A stretch of DNA of 20,501 nucleotides from contig BFEA01000006.1 of assembly GCA_003427395.1 (NCBI GenBank), positions 6,204,195 to 6,224,695 on the forward strand, given 5' to 3'. The number at the start of each line of letters is the position of its first letter. The stretch's first letter is position 1. The notes under the pieces were generated by a model. That model made no database searches, had not been told where the DNA came from, and was given only the letters and a program-made list of their open reading frames with translations. Origin of the DNA: Chara braunii (Eukaryota > Streptophyta > Charophyceae > Charales > Characeae). Below are positions 1 through 9,429 of the stretch, one piece after another. A program made the translations under genes and the position numbers.

Positions 1-305
1 CTTTCCCCGCACGCCGTGATCACTGGTGGGACACGACTATCATAAACTTGCAGAGGATGATGACGTCAACGAGTCACGGGGCACCCCACGTCTGGGTTTT
101 TCTCTCTTTTTCTGCTCGCCTGAGCTGTGACACACACTCGTCGTCTCGCTGGCTGCCCACGTGTAACCGCTTTGACCTTCTCTCTGCGACTCGCTTGCAA
201 GTGTTGACCTCTGGCTCCCCTCTCTATCTATCCCACTTGTTATGATCACTCACACACCCTTCCTTTTCCTCCTGCCTTTCCTGTCCCACGTCCTCTGGGA
301 CTCCG
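1..305. other. Unassigned sequence, left edge
   Basis: I see no recognisable gene here. Short ORFs exist on both strands, but none has a recognisable motif and they overlap each other. Composition is C/T-rich on the plus strand with no tandem repeat. Confidence 0.4.
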
Positions 306-869
306 CTATCGCGAGCAAGCCTCGGGCCCGCCTTCCACAGGTTGTGCCAGAGGGTGGTTCTTGCGAACCTGGTCCGGCCTGTTCCAGGACTGAAGGTCAG
401 TCTCCCGGTCTCCGGCCTCACTCATCTCACTCTCGCCGCCCGAGTCCCTGTCCAGGTGGGCTTGTTCTCGGTCCACCGTGTCTACTGATGTCTCAGTCTC
501 ATGATACGCGACCGTCACCTGCATCCTCGCCGTCACCCCGTCTCTCCTGCAGCGTCGCTCAGCCCGATCCTTGGCTTCCGTAATAGTGTCTTGCAGCTTC
601 GCGTTAGTTCTCATCTCTTCCTCCTTAGCCCCCGCCACATTAATCTTTAGTCTCAGTTCGTCTCCCCCATCATAACTGAGCATCACCGCAATCCAGGGCC
701 CTTCCCTAGACATGGGCTTCCAGCGCGTCTGGAGGTCCCAGTAGCCTGGTTTATAGCCGTGCAGTGCCATAGCCAGACTTTTCTCAGCACACCTTGCACC
801 AGCCCAGTCTACCGCCCCAGAGTAGTCAGGGCCAAACCGCTCAGCGCGCAAGCAGACGCACACTAGCAA
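306..869 (-). CDS. Unrecognised 187-codon ORF, possibly a retroelement fragment
   Basis: This is the longest open frame in the left 2 kb. The predicted protein is hydrophilic. Its middle (roughly residues 80-115) is rich in Glu, Lys and Arg and could form a short coiled coil, and its C-terminal third is rich in Asp, Glu, Ser and Arg. I do not recognise a family, signal peptide or membrane segment. Overlapping ORFs lie on the other strand (242-583) and in another frame (224-421), so chance openness in GC-rich DNA is a real alternative. Given the neighbourhood, a fragment of a retroelement gag-like ORF or an exon of a decayed gene is possible, but nothing in the sequence proves it. Confidence 0.22.
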   Translation of the reverse strand: MLVCVCLRAERFGPDYSGAVDWAGARCAEKSLAMALHGYKPGYWDLQTRWKPMSREGPWIAVMLSYDGGDELRLKINVAGAKEEEMRTNAKLQDTITEAKDRAERRCRRDGVTARMQVTVAYHETETSVDTVDREQAHLDRDSGGESEMSEAGDRETDLQSWNRPDQVRKNHPLAQPVEGGPEACSR

Positions 870-2068
870 TCTCCCGTTCGCTCGCTAAGGCCGCCTAGCC
901 TCCCACCTGCAATAAGCTAATACTCATCATAGCGAGGTCGCTCAGGCCTAGCTTGCTAACGCCAGCCCCTTTTCCCTCTTATACGATTTTCGTTTACCGT
1001 GATCCCTGCGCTCTAGACGAGGGGTCAAAACCAATAAATTCAATTACTAAGATAAAAGAAAATACTTTATTAAGAGGAAAGAGTTAAACCCAACAAACAA
1101 CAGGGAAAATTAAAAGCAGTACGCCAACGGTCGCAGGGCCAGCCTCTTGTGCGAAAGGACCGCTGTTCTTAGCACGATGGTCCCATAACGGAACCCTGAC
1201 CGACGCTCCCCTCCCTTAAAAACGAACCACCGGCCTGTCTCTTTCGGGTACCCGTGTCCGATGGCAAGGAGGGGGTTCATGACCTCCTATAGGGGGTGAT
1301 GGGCTTCCTACCATTGCGGCCGCGTGTCGCCCCTCTTTTGGGGCCTCACCGCGCGGCGGTCAACCAGACAGCTCATTCACAGACGATATACGTGGGGTCA
1401 GCCAACTGAGGCCGTGGACCACTGAGCTCAGAATTCGGACCGTTGACCTTTCCCGCGAAATGACAGGCCAACAAGGGAAGATTGAAATAGGAAAATTAGC
1501 AATGGTAGTAATAATAATAACAACAATAATGAACAAAAAAAAGAAAGAAGGGAAATCACATCGCCGCCGCGGCTAGGGGTCACTAGATCGTCCCAGACTA
1601 AAGCAAGAGTCCGGATCGGTGCGAGGACCTGACACTCAACCCCCTTTTCCTCCTTTCTTTTTTTTTTTCCTTTTTTTCTTTTTCTTTTCCGTTTAACTGT
1701 AACAGCGAGCCTACCTACCTAACCCATAACCTGGTTAGAGGGCATTCGGCGCGCAGTAGAAAAGATTGAGTCGGTCCCTCTACCTTCGCGTCCCTGGGCG
1801 AACCTGGCGGCTACCACGGCCACAGGCCGGTAGTGCTCCGCTGTACAGCAGGGTGCCGAGCCTGCGTGGACCAAAGGAAAGTCTAGTGGCGCACCCTTTT
1901 GTTAGGACAGACGCCAACCGGACTGGTCCTTATCGAAGTTCAGCTCAGGTGCTTGGCCTGTAGAGGTTCGGAACACGCCTAAAAAGCAGCGAAGGTCGGG
2001 ACAGGGAATTGGTACTGGTGAGGAATCTGGCACACAGGAGGGCCGGGACACCGCGCCCTCCGACACCG
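870..2068. other. Non-coding stretch with minus-strand poly(A)-signal-like region
   Basis: No supported gene. At about 1030-1080 the minus strand reads AATAAAG, followed by a T-rich stretch and further AATTTATTG-like AT-rich sequence; this could be the 3' end of a transcript or the R/U5 part of an LTR on the minus strand. GC-rich unique-looking sequence fills 1130-1440. A (TAA)n-like patch lies at about 1509-1530 and a plus-strand T/C tract at about 1643-1690. I found no second copy of this DNA in the window. Confidence 0.35.
1643..1690 (+). repeat. Poly-pyrimidine (T/C) tract
   Basis: An almost uninterrupted run of T with scattered C, seen directly. On the minus strand it is an A/G tract. 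It is low-complexity sequence with no assigned function. Confidence 0.85.
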
Positions 2069-2278
2069 TACAGGCCCTAGACTCAGACTGGATGGACTGG
2101 TACCCGCCTAGACCTAGCGTACCGCTACTGGGCCTTTAAAAATGCCAACTTTATCTTCTTCTGCTCGACCTCGTGTACCCGGCACATCTACTTCTACTAT
2201 GTGGGGTACCGGCCTACCTGCTACTTGAGTGTTTTTCCACTGCTCTAAGTGTCGCGGGCCTCTTTCTCTGCCACTTGA
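2069..2278 (+). repeat. 210-bp dispersed repeat, copy 1
   Basis: This block is about 90% identical by eye to 10308-10517, in the same orientation and of the same length. Homology starts abruptly at TACAGGCCC and, for this pair, ends at CCACTTGA. The two copies flank the Ty3/gypsy relic, but their outer and inner neighbours differ, so they are not simply the relic's LTRs. The block carries the start of a small Cys-rich reading frame described separately. Confidence 0.9.
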
Positions 2279-2321
2279 CTATTTTCCGTGTTGCAACCCT
2301 CAATATCAAGACCATAGGTAA
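2142..2321 (+). pseudogene. Cys-rich ghost exon with in-frame stop and 5' splice donor
   Basis: An ATG at 2142 opens a 59-codon frame closed by TAA at 2319-2321, with one internal TGA at 2226-2228. After the TGA the frame encodes FFHCSKCRGPL and then YFPCC, that is Cys-x2-Cys followed by a Cys-Cys pair, a zinc-finger-like arrangement. The frame runs exactly into AG|GTAAGT (intron start would be 2318), a perfect 5' splice consensus. The other repeat copy keeps the ATG, the TGA and HCSKCRG, and in the HCSKCRG segment the two copies differ only at silent positions. I infer a first exon of a mobile-element or multicopy gene that was already broken before it spread. I cannot name the family. The opposite strand is also fairly open, so the coding reading is tentative. 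Confidence 0.35.
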
Positions 2322-2365
2322 GTACTGGCCCTATGGGCCTCCCAAACAAGCAAGTACCCTTGCGG

Positions 2366-2541
2366 GTCACACACATACTCATGCGGACAAGCACTTAGAC
2401 AGACACGCAGGTCACCAAGCACGCACACACACACTCATGCCGACAAGCAGTCAGACAGGCACGCAGGTCACCAAGCTCGCACACACACACACTCATGCCG
2501 ACAAGCACTCAGATAGGCACGCAGGTCACCAAGCACGCACG
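2366..2541 (+). repeat. Minisatellite, three copies of a 56-58 bp unit
   Basis: The motif ACTCATGC starts at 2377, 2433 and 2491, and GCAGGTCACCAAG starts at 2407, 2463 and 2521, giving periods of 56 and 58 bp. The length difference lies in a CA/AC dinucleotide run inside the unit. An ORF spanning it (2173-2604) is produced by the repeat and is not treated as a gene. Confidence 0.93.
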
Positions 2542-2657
2542 CATAGGCTTAGAAAACACAGCAGAATGCGGGAATCTCAGCAAGGCACTCCATTCCATTG
2601 GTAGAACTAAGAAATCAGCAATGTTCTCAGTCTGTGTCATAACCGGTCATTACACTA

Positions 2658-2667
2658 CCCCCTCCTC
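2658..2667 (-). promoter_or_regulatory. Polypurine tract of the Ty3/gypsy relic
   Basis: The minus strand reads GAGGAGGGGG, then three bases, then TGTAATGACC. A purine run immediately before a TG start is the normal junction between the internal region and the 3' LTR, where plus-strand DNA synthesis is primed. It lies 54 bp past the end of the chromodomain frame, the expected place. Confidence 0.7.
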
Positions 2668-2720
2668 AAGAGCGAGGTCCCTTCAAGCGAGTAACTCACT
2701 CAGAGTCCCTGCATAACGCA

Positions 2721-2905
2721 TCATAAGCGTAAATGGCAAAGAGAGATCGAGTATGTTCCGTAGGAGTGAGGATAGGAGACAATCAATCGTTCATATGCTT
2801 TGACGACTCGCGGGGCACTCTGCAACAATTCTTTCTTAGAAATCCAATCAAAATCATCTGATGGGTGATACAAAAATTGGACTTTGTACTGTCTGTTTTT
2901 CCCTT
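2721..2905 (-). pseudogene. Chromodomain-like C-terminus of integrase
   Basis: In a frame different from the rest of the integrase, the minus strand encodes YKVQFLYHPSDDFDWIS and then about 30 further residues before a stop at 2721-2723. The aromatic-Lys-Val-x-Phe strand followed by a Trp about ten residues later resembles the shortened chromodomain (CHR) at the integrase C-terminus of chromoviruses. There this domain steers integration to marked chromatin. It is cut off from the upstream integrase by a frameshift near 2900. Assignment rests on position plus a short motif, so a non-chromodomain tail remains possible. Confidence 0.5.
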
Positions 2906-3598
2906 TTCCACTTTGCTCGACAACTCTATCAATCTCGTGACGCCATTGATTGCACGAGGTATCATTGATTCTGGATACGGAAAAGTTTCAGGTGGTACAT
3001 ACGGAAACAACCTTGATGCGTGAAAGACTGGGTACGTGCGAAGATGAGCAGGCATGTCGATCGTGTAAGAAGGACCAAATTAATCATCCCCTACTTGGTT
3101 CAACACCTTCCACATACCATAATATTGAGGAAGAAGCTTTCATGATACACCTTTTTCTTCAGAAAACTCAAACATTTTGACCCAGACGTAGCTTCCCACT
3201 GTGAAAGGTGCAGGCTGACGCTTCTTGTTAGCATGCTTAATCATGGCACTGCGTCACCTTTCCATAGCTGCAACAACCACTCTGAGCAAGCGATCAAACT
3301 TAGCGATGTAGCTTGGCTGGCCATGTGTTAGGCTAGGTGGCGGGTTAGGAAACTGATAGGATAGGGGATTGCGAATTTGCCACCCGAGGTGCAACCGATT
3401 AGGTGTCATCCTGGTGGAGGAGTGTATGGAGTTGTTGTACAACCCCTGCACAATTGGCTATTCTTCATCCCAAGAGTTCTGATCTGGCACAATTAGAGCC
3501 CAGAGAAGTTGGATCACAGTCTGGTTGATCTCCTCAGCCAATGCATTGGCTTCGGGATGTCGACCAGACGTCATCTTGAATTTGATGTCATTGATCTA
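2906..3598 (-). pseudogene. Integrase C-terminal part (with GPY/F-type region)
   Basis: This continues the integrase in one frame with stops at 3596-3598, 3458-3460, 3254-3256, 3140-3142 and 3080-3082. It contains GRHPEANALAE, which carries the third acidic residue of the D,D,E catalytic triad (codon 3533-3535). Next come YNNSIHSSTRMTPN, typical of Ty3/gypsy integrases just after the core, then VGSYVWVK and HLRTYPVFHASRLFPY, the usual C-terminal DNA-binding region. At least five stops make it non-functional. The same frame is readable over its whole length, so the stops look like point mutations rather than misassembly. Confidence 0.88.
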
Positions 3599-4270
3599 GG
3601 AGGTGAAATCCTTCCAATCTGCAGTTATGAACCTAGTATCCCGGTCACTCACAAGAGTCTTCGGGGGACCACACTGCAGAATGATCCTCTTGTTAAACTC
3701 CTCGATCACAAGGTTAGTTGGGGTGTGAGGTGGCAATGGAATCAAATTCAGAAATTTTGAAAAGCGGTCTTGTGAATATTCGTTCCTGCTCTTCTTTCCC
3801 ATGTCCGTGAAGTCAATGGAAAGAGACTCACCTGGGCCATCAGGGATAGGAAGAGGATGAAGCAACCCATAGGGCTTTTGCCGAGATAGTTTGATGTGTT
3901 GACAAACTTGACACTCAACCACAAACTTTCGTGTCATTCCTTTCATCCCAGGCCACACAAACTTTTGCAATAGGCTTCCATATGTCTTCTCAAAACCGAA
4001 GTGTCCACTCCGGCCATGAGCCAAGTCCAAGAAGTGAGGACGGATAGGCTCATGGTTGGGTACGCAGAGTCGGTTGTACTTTTCGTAACGTCGGAAGAGC
4101 AAGCCTTCACACTTGTGGAAATCAGGCTGACTGCTAGGGTCAACTTGGATCTGCTCAAGGATGGGACTGAGTTCCGGGTCCTTGGCAATATGTTCTACTA
4201 GTTCCTCCTTCAATTTCTTACGGAGATCGTAGGTGCCCACAAGGCAAGTCATGTACTCAGGGTGGCGAGA
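3599..4270 (-). pseudogene. Integrase zinc-binding and catalytic core
   Basis: This is the longest intact stretch of the polyprotein (open frame 3596-4489). It shows the HHCC zinc module (His158, His163, Cys193 and Cys196 of that frame, spacing H-x4-H-x29-C-x2-C) with YGSLLQKFVWPGM between. The catalytic core follows, with SIDFTDM (first Asp, codon 3812-3814) and LVSDRDTRF (second Asp, codon 3644-3646), 55 residues apart as usual. The enzyme would cut and join LTR cDNA ends into the chromosome. Asp-to-Glu spacing appears one codon longer than the canonical 35, consistent with a small insertion next to the TAG at 3596-3598. Confidence 0.93.
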
Positions 4271-4710
4271 CAAAGCATCCGCAACGCGATTGTAACAACC
4301 TTTCTTGTGTTTAAGTTCGAAATCATACACATCAATCCCATGCAGCCAGCGGGTCAATGTGGTTGATGGATTTATTTCTGTCTGGATCCATTTCAAAGTC
4401 TCGTAGTCTGATAACACTTTGAAATGACGACCCAAGAGGTGGTGTTTCCAATGATCTAGTGCCTCTCTCAAGGCATAAAGTTCTCGCATGTGGTGGAGGC
4501 AGCTACCTTGTGATTGGGCATGCGTTTGCTGTAGTATTGAAGCAGACGTAAGTCGTCACCATCATCTTGCTGCAGCATTGCGTCGACCCCGTACAAGCTT
4601 GCATCCGCAATTACTTCGAACCTAAGTTTGGGATCTGCAATGGAGAGCACCGAATGACTCACCAAGGCCTCCTTCAATGCTTGGAAGGCGGTCGTACATT
4701 CCCCATCCCA
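4271..4710 (-). pseudogene. RNase H domain
   Basis: The first half (frame 4468-4677) has FEVIADASLYGV, the first catalytic Asp of Ty3/gypsy RNase H, followed by a YYSKRM segment. The second half, in another frame (from 4489 down), has LYALREALDHWKHHLLG, FKVLSDYETLKWI (second acidic site; families usually have TDHxxL here) and NRVADALSRHP at the end. The domain would degrade the RNA strand of RNA:DNA hybrids. A frameshift near 4487 separates the halves, and another near 4710 separates the domain from RT. Confidence 0.9.
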
Positions 4711-5600
4711 TGTGTAGACACGTTCTTGCTTGTCAATTTGGACAACGGACGAACGATGATAGAAAACTTGGGCACAAACTTACGGTAGTATGACGTGAGA
4801 TCAAGGAAAGAACGCAACTCTCGGACGTTTGCCGGTTGAGGCCATTTGTGGATGACCGCGACTTTGGTTGCCTCGGGTTCTAGGCCTGAAGCGGACAACC
4901 GGTGTCCAAGGTAGATGACGCTGTCCCTCCTAAACTCAGATTTCTCTAAGTTGAGATGGAGCTGCGCATTCTTGAGGATCTGCAACACTTTCTCAAGGTG
5001 TCTCATGTGTTTCTCCATTGATTTGCTGAAGATTAGTATGTCATCCAGATAAACAACAACAAATTAATTGATCTGACTGCGGAACACCTTGTCCATGAGA
5101 CTTTGGAAGATGGTTGGTGTATTCGTGAGCCCGAAGGGCATGACGGTAAATTCGTACAACCCATCGCAGTTTTGTGCTGGTCGGCAGGGTCGACTTCAAT
5201 TTGGTGGTAACCAAACTTGAGATCAATCTTGATGAAGACCTTGCATCCACCTGCAACATCAAGCAAATCATCAATGCGTGACAAATGGTACACATTCTTT
5301 CTGATTATTCTGTTCAGTCTGCGATAATCAATACACATCCGTAATTTGCCTCCTTTCTTAGGGACAAACAAAACTGGTGCACTGAATTGAGATTCGCTTG
5401 GCTTGATCCAATCCTTTTCAAGCATGTCATTCCATTCGATAGACACAACCTTTTGGAGGAGTGCTGCCTTCCATCAACTCGATCTTGTGTTGGACCGGAT
5501 GCATGAGAACTCCACGTGGTTCGCCCAACATGTTCGCGTTCTCCTCCGAACACGAGCACGGTGCTACATAGGAAACGATATACAAAGTCGAACAATTATG
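4711..5600 (-). pseudogene. Reverse transcriptase
   Basis: Motifs appear in canonical order: HKIELMEGSTPP in the linker before RT, FVPKKGGKLRMCIDYRRLN (fingers), FIKIDLKFGYHQI (motif A, Asp75 of frame 5033-5446), then after a frame change [12 protein letters not shown] and VVVYLDDILIFS (motif C, YLDD at 5040-5051). Downstream HLEKVLQILKNAQLHLNLEK and the LGHRLSASG segment match the thumb/connection. Breaks: a frameshift with apparent loss of residues near 5435, a frameshift with a small deletion near 5165, and a TAA at 5064-5066 five codons before YLDD. The catalytic aspartates are intact, so decay is by frame damage. Confidence 0.95.
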
Positions 5601-6180
5601 TACAACAAAAATGGAAGGCACATGAGCAGGCCTAACAAAGGCTATATAAATTTGCTCATCAACTTTGCGCCTGCGCCACTTTTTGCAAACTTTCATTGCA
5701 TTGAGAAAAGTCACTCGGGACTCGTGCGAATTTTTCAAGAGGACTGAACGCTTGATTCCCATGGCATCTTTGACCATGAATTATGAATCATTCCTCGTGG
5801 TTCTTTCACATTGGGCCTGCAACCAGCCCAAGCCAATAACCGCGACGAAGGGGCACTTATCAAGGACATAGAAGTTCAACTCATGCGTGATTGTGCGGTC
5901 TACATCAAAGGTAGTGCGCACACTTTTGACTGCATGTGTAGATGTGACAACCTCTTGATTGCCCACTTGGGTCCGACAAGGATTCTGTCACTTGCTTCAT
6001 TCCCAAGTATGCCTTACGAATGTCGTGGGGTGAGAAGTAGTTGGCGGTTGCGCCACAATCAGCTAGCGCATAGATGTATCGGCCATTAATGCGGAGTTTG
6101 AAGAAGATCAACTTCGTTCTCCCTTGCACGCGCTCTTGCTTCATGTGAGCCCATCGCAACAAGAGAGCATGAAAGTAAAT
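5601..6180 (-). pseudogene. Aspartic protease and PR-RT linker
   Basis: The frame 5905-6162 gives INGRYIYALADCGATANYFS, which aligns with the retroviral-type aspartic protease active site. The Asp codon is at 6058-6060, and the family triplet D-S/T-G is replaced here by D-C-G. After a frameshift near 5965 the C-terminal flap-side motif appears as CPFVAVIGLGWLQ. A TAA at 5781-5783 follows, then a Lys/Arg-rich linker to RT. The protease would cleave the Gag-Pol polyprotein. It is non-functional here because of the frameshift; whether the Cys variant is a family trait or a late mutation cannot be told from one copy. Confidence 0.85.
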
Positions 6181-8078
6181 CTATTCGGACTCCACCTAAG
6201 GCGCCTTGTAGAGGATATGCAATTTCTCGGCCCTGGAATCAACATCAGACGGGGTCTCAAGAGAGGGTTGTTGAGTGGGATCAGAATCCGGTGAAGGACC
6301 CACACTTACATGTTTAGCCTCTCCTTCCGTAGAGTGTGCCGATAATGTTTCTACCCCCTTTGCTGGTTCCTTGTTGCAATCTGAAGCAAATGTTGGATCG
6401 AGTGTCCCGGTTTGGAGCAATGCAGGCAAACCCCTTTCTTCATCCTGTGTTTCCACTCACTTTCACTGATCTGAAGATCTACCCATGGTTTTGTGGCAGG
6501 ATCCTTTGGTTTGGGTGAAATCTTTGCTCCCTTGGGGAGGTGAATGGTGTTAGTGTTGTTCTTCACTGAGGTCTTCGACCCCTTTCTTGTGAAGGCAGTC
6601 TTTTTAAAGGCATTCATTGATTCATCATCATCTACATAATCAGACTCGTAGGCTGACGAAGAGCAAGATGCCTCGCAGTCTTGCTCTTGATCGTTACCAA
6701 GAGAAGGGTCCTCTGCGAAGGCCTCCTCCTCAACCTTAAGCTGATCGTGGATTGCAAAACGGTTGCTGCCCGGGAACTGTTTGCGGCTGGTGGTCTTTTT
6801 GCCACCTGATCCACCCGGGAGGTCTTGTGCCTCCAGCATGACTAAATCCCGCATGAGGGAAAGTCAATTTATATACGCAGCGAGTCCGAGCCCCAGGCGA
6901 TGTGTTATAGTAGAGGGAACTGTACCTTCAATCACATCCAAGAAAGACTGCGCAGTCATCTCTAGACCAGGAATAGCAAAAAGTTTACTAACGTACTGCT
7001 ACAGACTATGCATGGTGCCTGCCCACTTGTTGTGCTTGAGCTTGTCAAGCATTAGTCTAGTTTTAGCTGCAGCATGTGGATCAACGTATTGCTTGATCAG
7101 GAGATTCTCGAGCGTGGCTATTGGCATAGCCTTCAACCATTTGTTCAGGTCTATTCTCTTATAGTTTGACTGAACAATTTGGACTTCTAAGAAGCCTCTT
7201 ATGGCGGGTTCCACATTGGTCCCTAGGACAGACGACTGAGTAACCGGGGGTGTCCCCAACACATCAAAATAGGATTGCATACAACTGACCCAAGACTCAA
7301 TCCCGTCCTTTTTGTTGCATTTAGACAAAATTTGTGTTGCCTTCTTGTCCACGTAGGGAAAGCTGCAGCTAGGACCAGCGATTGTTGGGGCCGAATTCGA
7401 GGCTGCAACAGATCTAGAATACCCTGCACTGCCACTTGCTACTGCAACAGTAGCAACAGCAACAACGGGGTCTAGACCTGCTGTAGGTCCGGATAGGTTG
7501 TTGACCACACTCAAAGAAGAAGACGAAGAAGACACAATTAGAGGGGCAAGAATGGACTCGCACGCAACATTAGAAGCGGGGTAAGCCGATGGAAGGACAA
7601 TATGGGCCGACTGCAAGTTAGCAAACTGTTGCAGCTGGTCACGCTGCTGCTGCGCCATCAGGGCCATATCCTCACGCGACTTCTTGAGTTCGTCAAACAC
7701 TTTTGCGAGTTGGCCGGTATGATCCTCAACACCCCGAACATCTACTAAAGCCCTGAGAAGTGGGACGATCTTCTCTCCCACCTCAGCATCAATTAAGGCG
7801 GGCACGGTATTGAAAACGACTTCATGCGCCTTTACTTTGTCTCCCTTCTCTCTCTCCTTCTTTCCCTCTTCCCTCTTCAATGCTTTCTCATAAAAGAACA
7901 GGTACTGCGCTTTCTCTGCCTCGGGGGCAGCGTCCATTTGTAGCTTCCATTCCACTGCAGACGTCATGATGGAGGACAAGGGTGTCAATAAGTCTGTCAA
8001 GAGGGGTCCGTACTTCCTCATAGTTTTGGGACGAACACTCCTCTTCCCTCTCCTCAACCCCTCAAGAGCAACACTCAA
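6181..8078 (-). pseudogene. gag with CCHC zinc knuckle, broken
   Basis: The ATG at 8078 opens 359 codons, then TAG (6999-7001), then the same frame continues with TGA (6864-6866) to 6351. The N-terminal part is charged and helical, with a Gln-rich patch (AQQQRDQLQQF) and Ala/Ser/Val-rich spacers. Around residues 255-275 is DGIESWVSCMQSYFDVLG, the W-x(3)-M-x(2)-YF signature seen in Ty3/gypsy capsid (retrotransposon gag) domains. The zinc knuckle begins CLHCSKPGH at about 6404-6428, but the final Cys is lost because one extra base in the A run at 6388-6390 shifts the frame; a nucleocapsid knuckle would bind element RNA. The spacer 6196-6390 continues in the shifted frame and ends in stops at 6196-6198 and 6181-6183. 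Confidence 0.88.
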
Positions 8079-9429
8079 AAGCTTCTCTCTTCTCTCTCTC
8101 CCTCATTTTCGATCGTGTAGACGCAGGATTTTAACGAACTTAATGAAAGAAACAACTTGAAAGCAATTAGAAGAGAAGGTATAACTCTAGCCGGAGCGAC
8201 AATTCATTTGGACTGGAGAGCTGTCAAAAAAAAAAAAAAAAGATCAGAGAGATCTGGTTCCGCAACATAGTTTGGTCCGACCACGTATGAGGTCCCCTCA
8301 AGACTAGGCGGACTCAGTTTCGTAAAGACACAACAAATCAAATTCAAAGTCTAGTACACAATGCAAAAGAGAATTGAGTGGTGTATTAAATGCGAGTCAG
8401 CGGCGGTTCATGCGATAAGATTTGTGAAACGTATTCTGCTGAGATCCCCTCAACAATGAGTGTCCTGGTCGGAAAGGATGAACTTCGATGCCCACTCAGA
8501 TAGAGCAAGGTAACTGACGCCAACAGATTTGGCCCTTAGGGGCCCTTCTTGTTCGGGGCGGGTCCCACTGAGACCAAAATGGTCCCAGCAGAGTCAGAAC
8601 CGGGTCCCAACCAACAAGAGTTCCACAAAGACCAACTCTCTGCCCCTACCGTATTGGAAAACGAATTTCAGTTCAAGAAAGAACCTACAGAGTACAATCG
8701 TTCAAAATGAAATAAACAAAGCATTGTAGAAAGATACGGCATTGCAAACAAGATGTTCCATCCATTCACTCGTCAAGTGAGTAAGTAGTTCACACATCTC
8801 ACACAAGATCAAGACCAAGGAGGATGGGAGAAGAACCCAGAATCACCCCAACAGGCAGTCCAATCCATGCACACACACATGGGCACCCTTGTGGCATGAC
8901 AGTTACCTGAGCGGCCGGGCTCTTGAGATGAAAAACTCACCCCCCCTCTCACATAGTCCTCATGACCCAATTAGCATCCTCTGAACCAATGTCCTATTAT
9001 CTAGGAGGGTCAATTTCTACCCCAAAGTACAACGTCGGATCCCCGTCGATGTTGAAGATCAAAGTAGCAACTTGCAGTCCGAAGGTGCAAATATGGCTGC
9101 CACCCTCAAGCTCGTGAACTTGAGGGGAGCACTAAAGTCGCTCCACGTCTTCCTTGAAGTCCGGATTCCAGTTGTAGGTGCCCTTCACTGTCGCCTCTCT
9201 CCAATTGCATCACGAAGTCCCACCTTGTGTCTCGCCACCATATACACACACTAGCAACCTGGCCGGGTCTATTGTCGACCTTGCACGACCCTGCCAGGTG
9301 GGAGCAGCTTCCCTTTCACCATGCTGCCCCAGTTAACCCTAACTTCCTGCCCTCACCCTAAGTGGTTAGCCCTAACCACTTAGGTTAGGGTTATGGCGGC
9401 AAAGTCAACTCTCGCCAGCAAGTAGAATC
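8079..9429 (-). other. Long untranslated leader of the Ty3/gypsy relic
   Basis: About 1.35 kb lies between the PBS and the gag start. It has no convincing ORF on either strand. It includes a 16-base A run at 8226-8241 and a telomere-like inverted repeat at 9334-9393 (listed separately). Long gag leaders are common in plant LTR elements, but an additional insertion inside this stretch cannot be excluded. Confidence 0.6.
9334..9393. repeat. Two-tier inverted repeat with telomere-like CCCTAA/TTAGGG arms
   Basis: A perfect inner inverted repeat pairs 9357-9369 with 9372-9384 (13 bp, 2-base loop). An outer perfect 10-bp pair, TAACCCTAAC at 9334-9343 and GTTAGGGTTA at 9384-9393, overlaps the inner arm by one base. 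A third CCCTAA lies in the centre. This could form a hairpin or cruciform. The motif resembles plant telomere units or telobox elements, but this is not a telomeric array. Confidence 0.85.

Noticed and set aside
2366-2541. CRISPR array
   Set aside because: The repeat units are directly adjacent minisatellite units without unique spacers, and the setting is a eukaryotic nuclear genome.
2173-2604. 143-codon plus-strand ORF
   Set aside because: The second half is the translated minisatellite and the first half is a different frame of the 210-bp repeat; no independent support.
2289-2654. A 366-bp 3' LTR of the Ty3/gypsy relic starting at TGTTGCAACCC
   Set aside because: Its right edge fits (CATTACA before the polypurine tract), but no collinear partner could be found after 9444, so the left edge is unsupported.
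9334-9393. Telomeric repeat array
   Set aside because: Only a few CCCTAA units arranged as a palindrome, not a tandem array, and located inside a retroelement leader.
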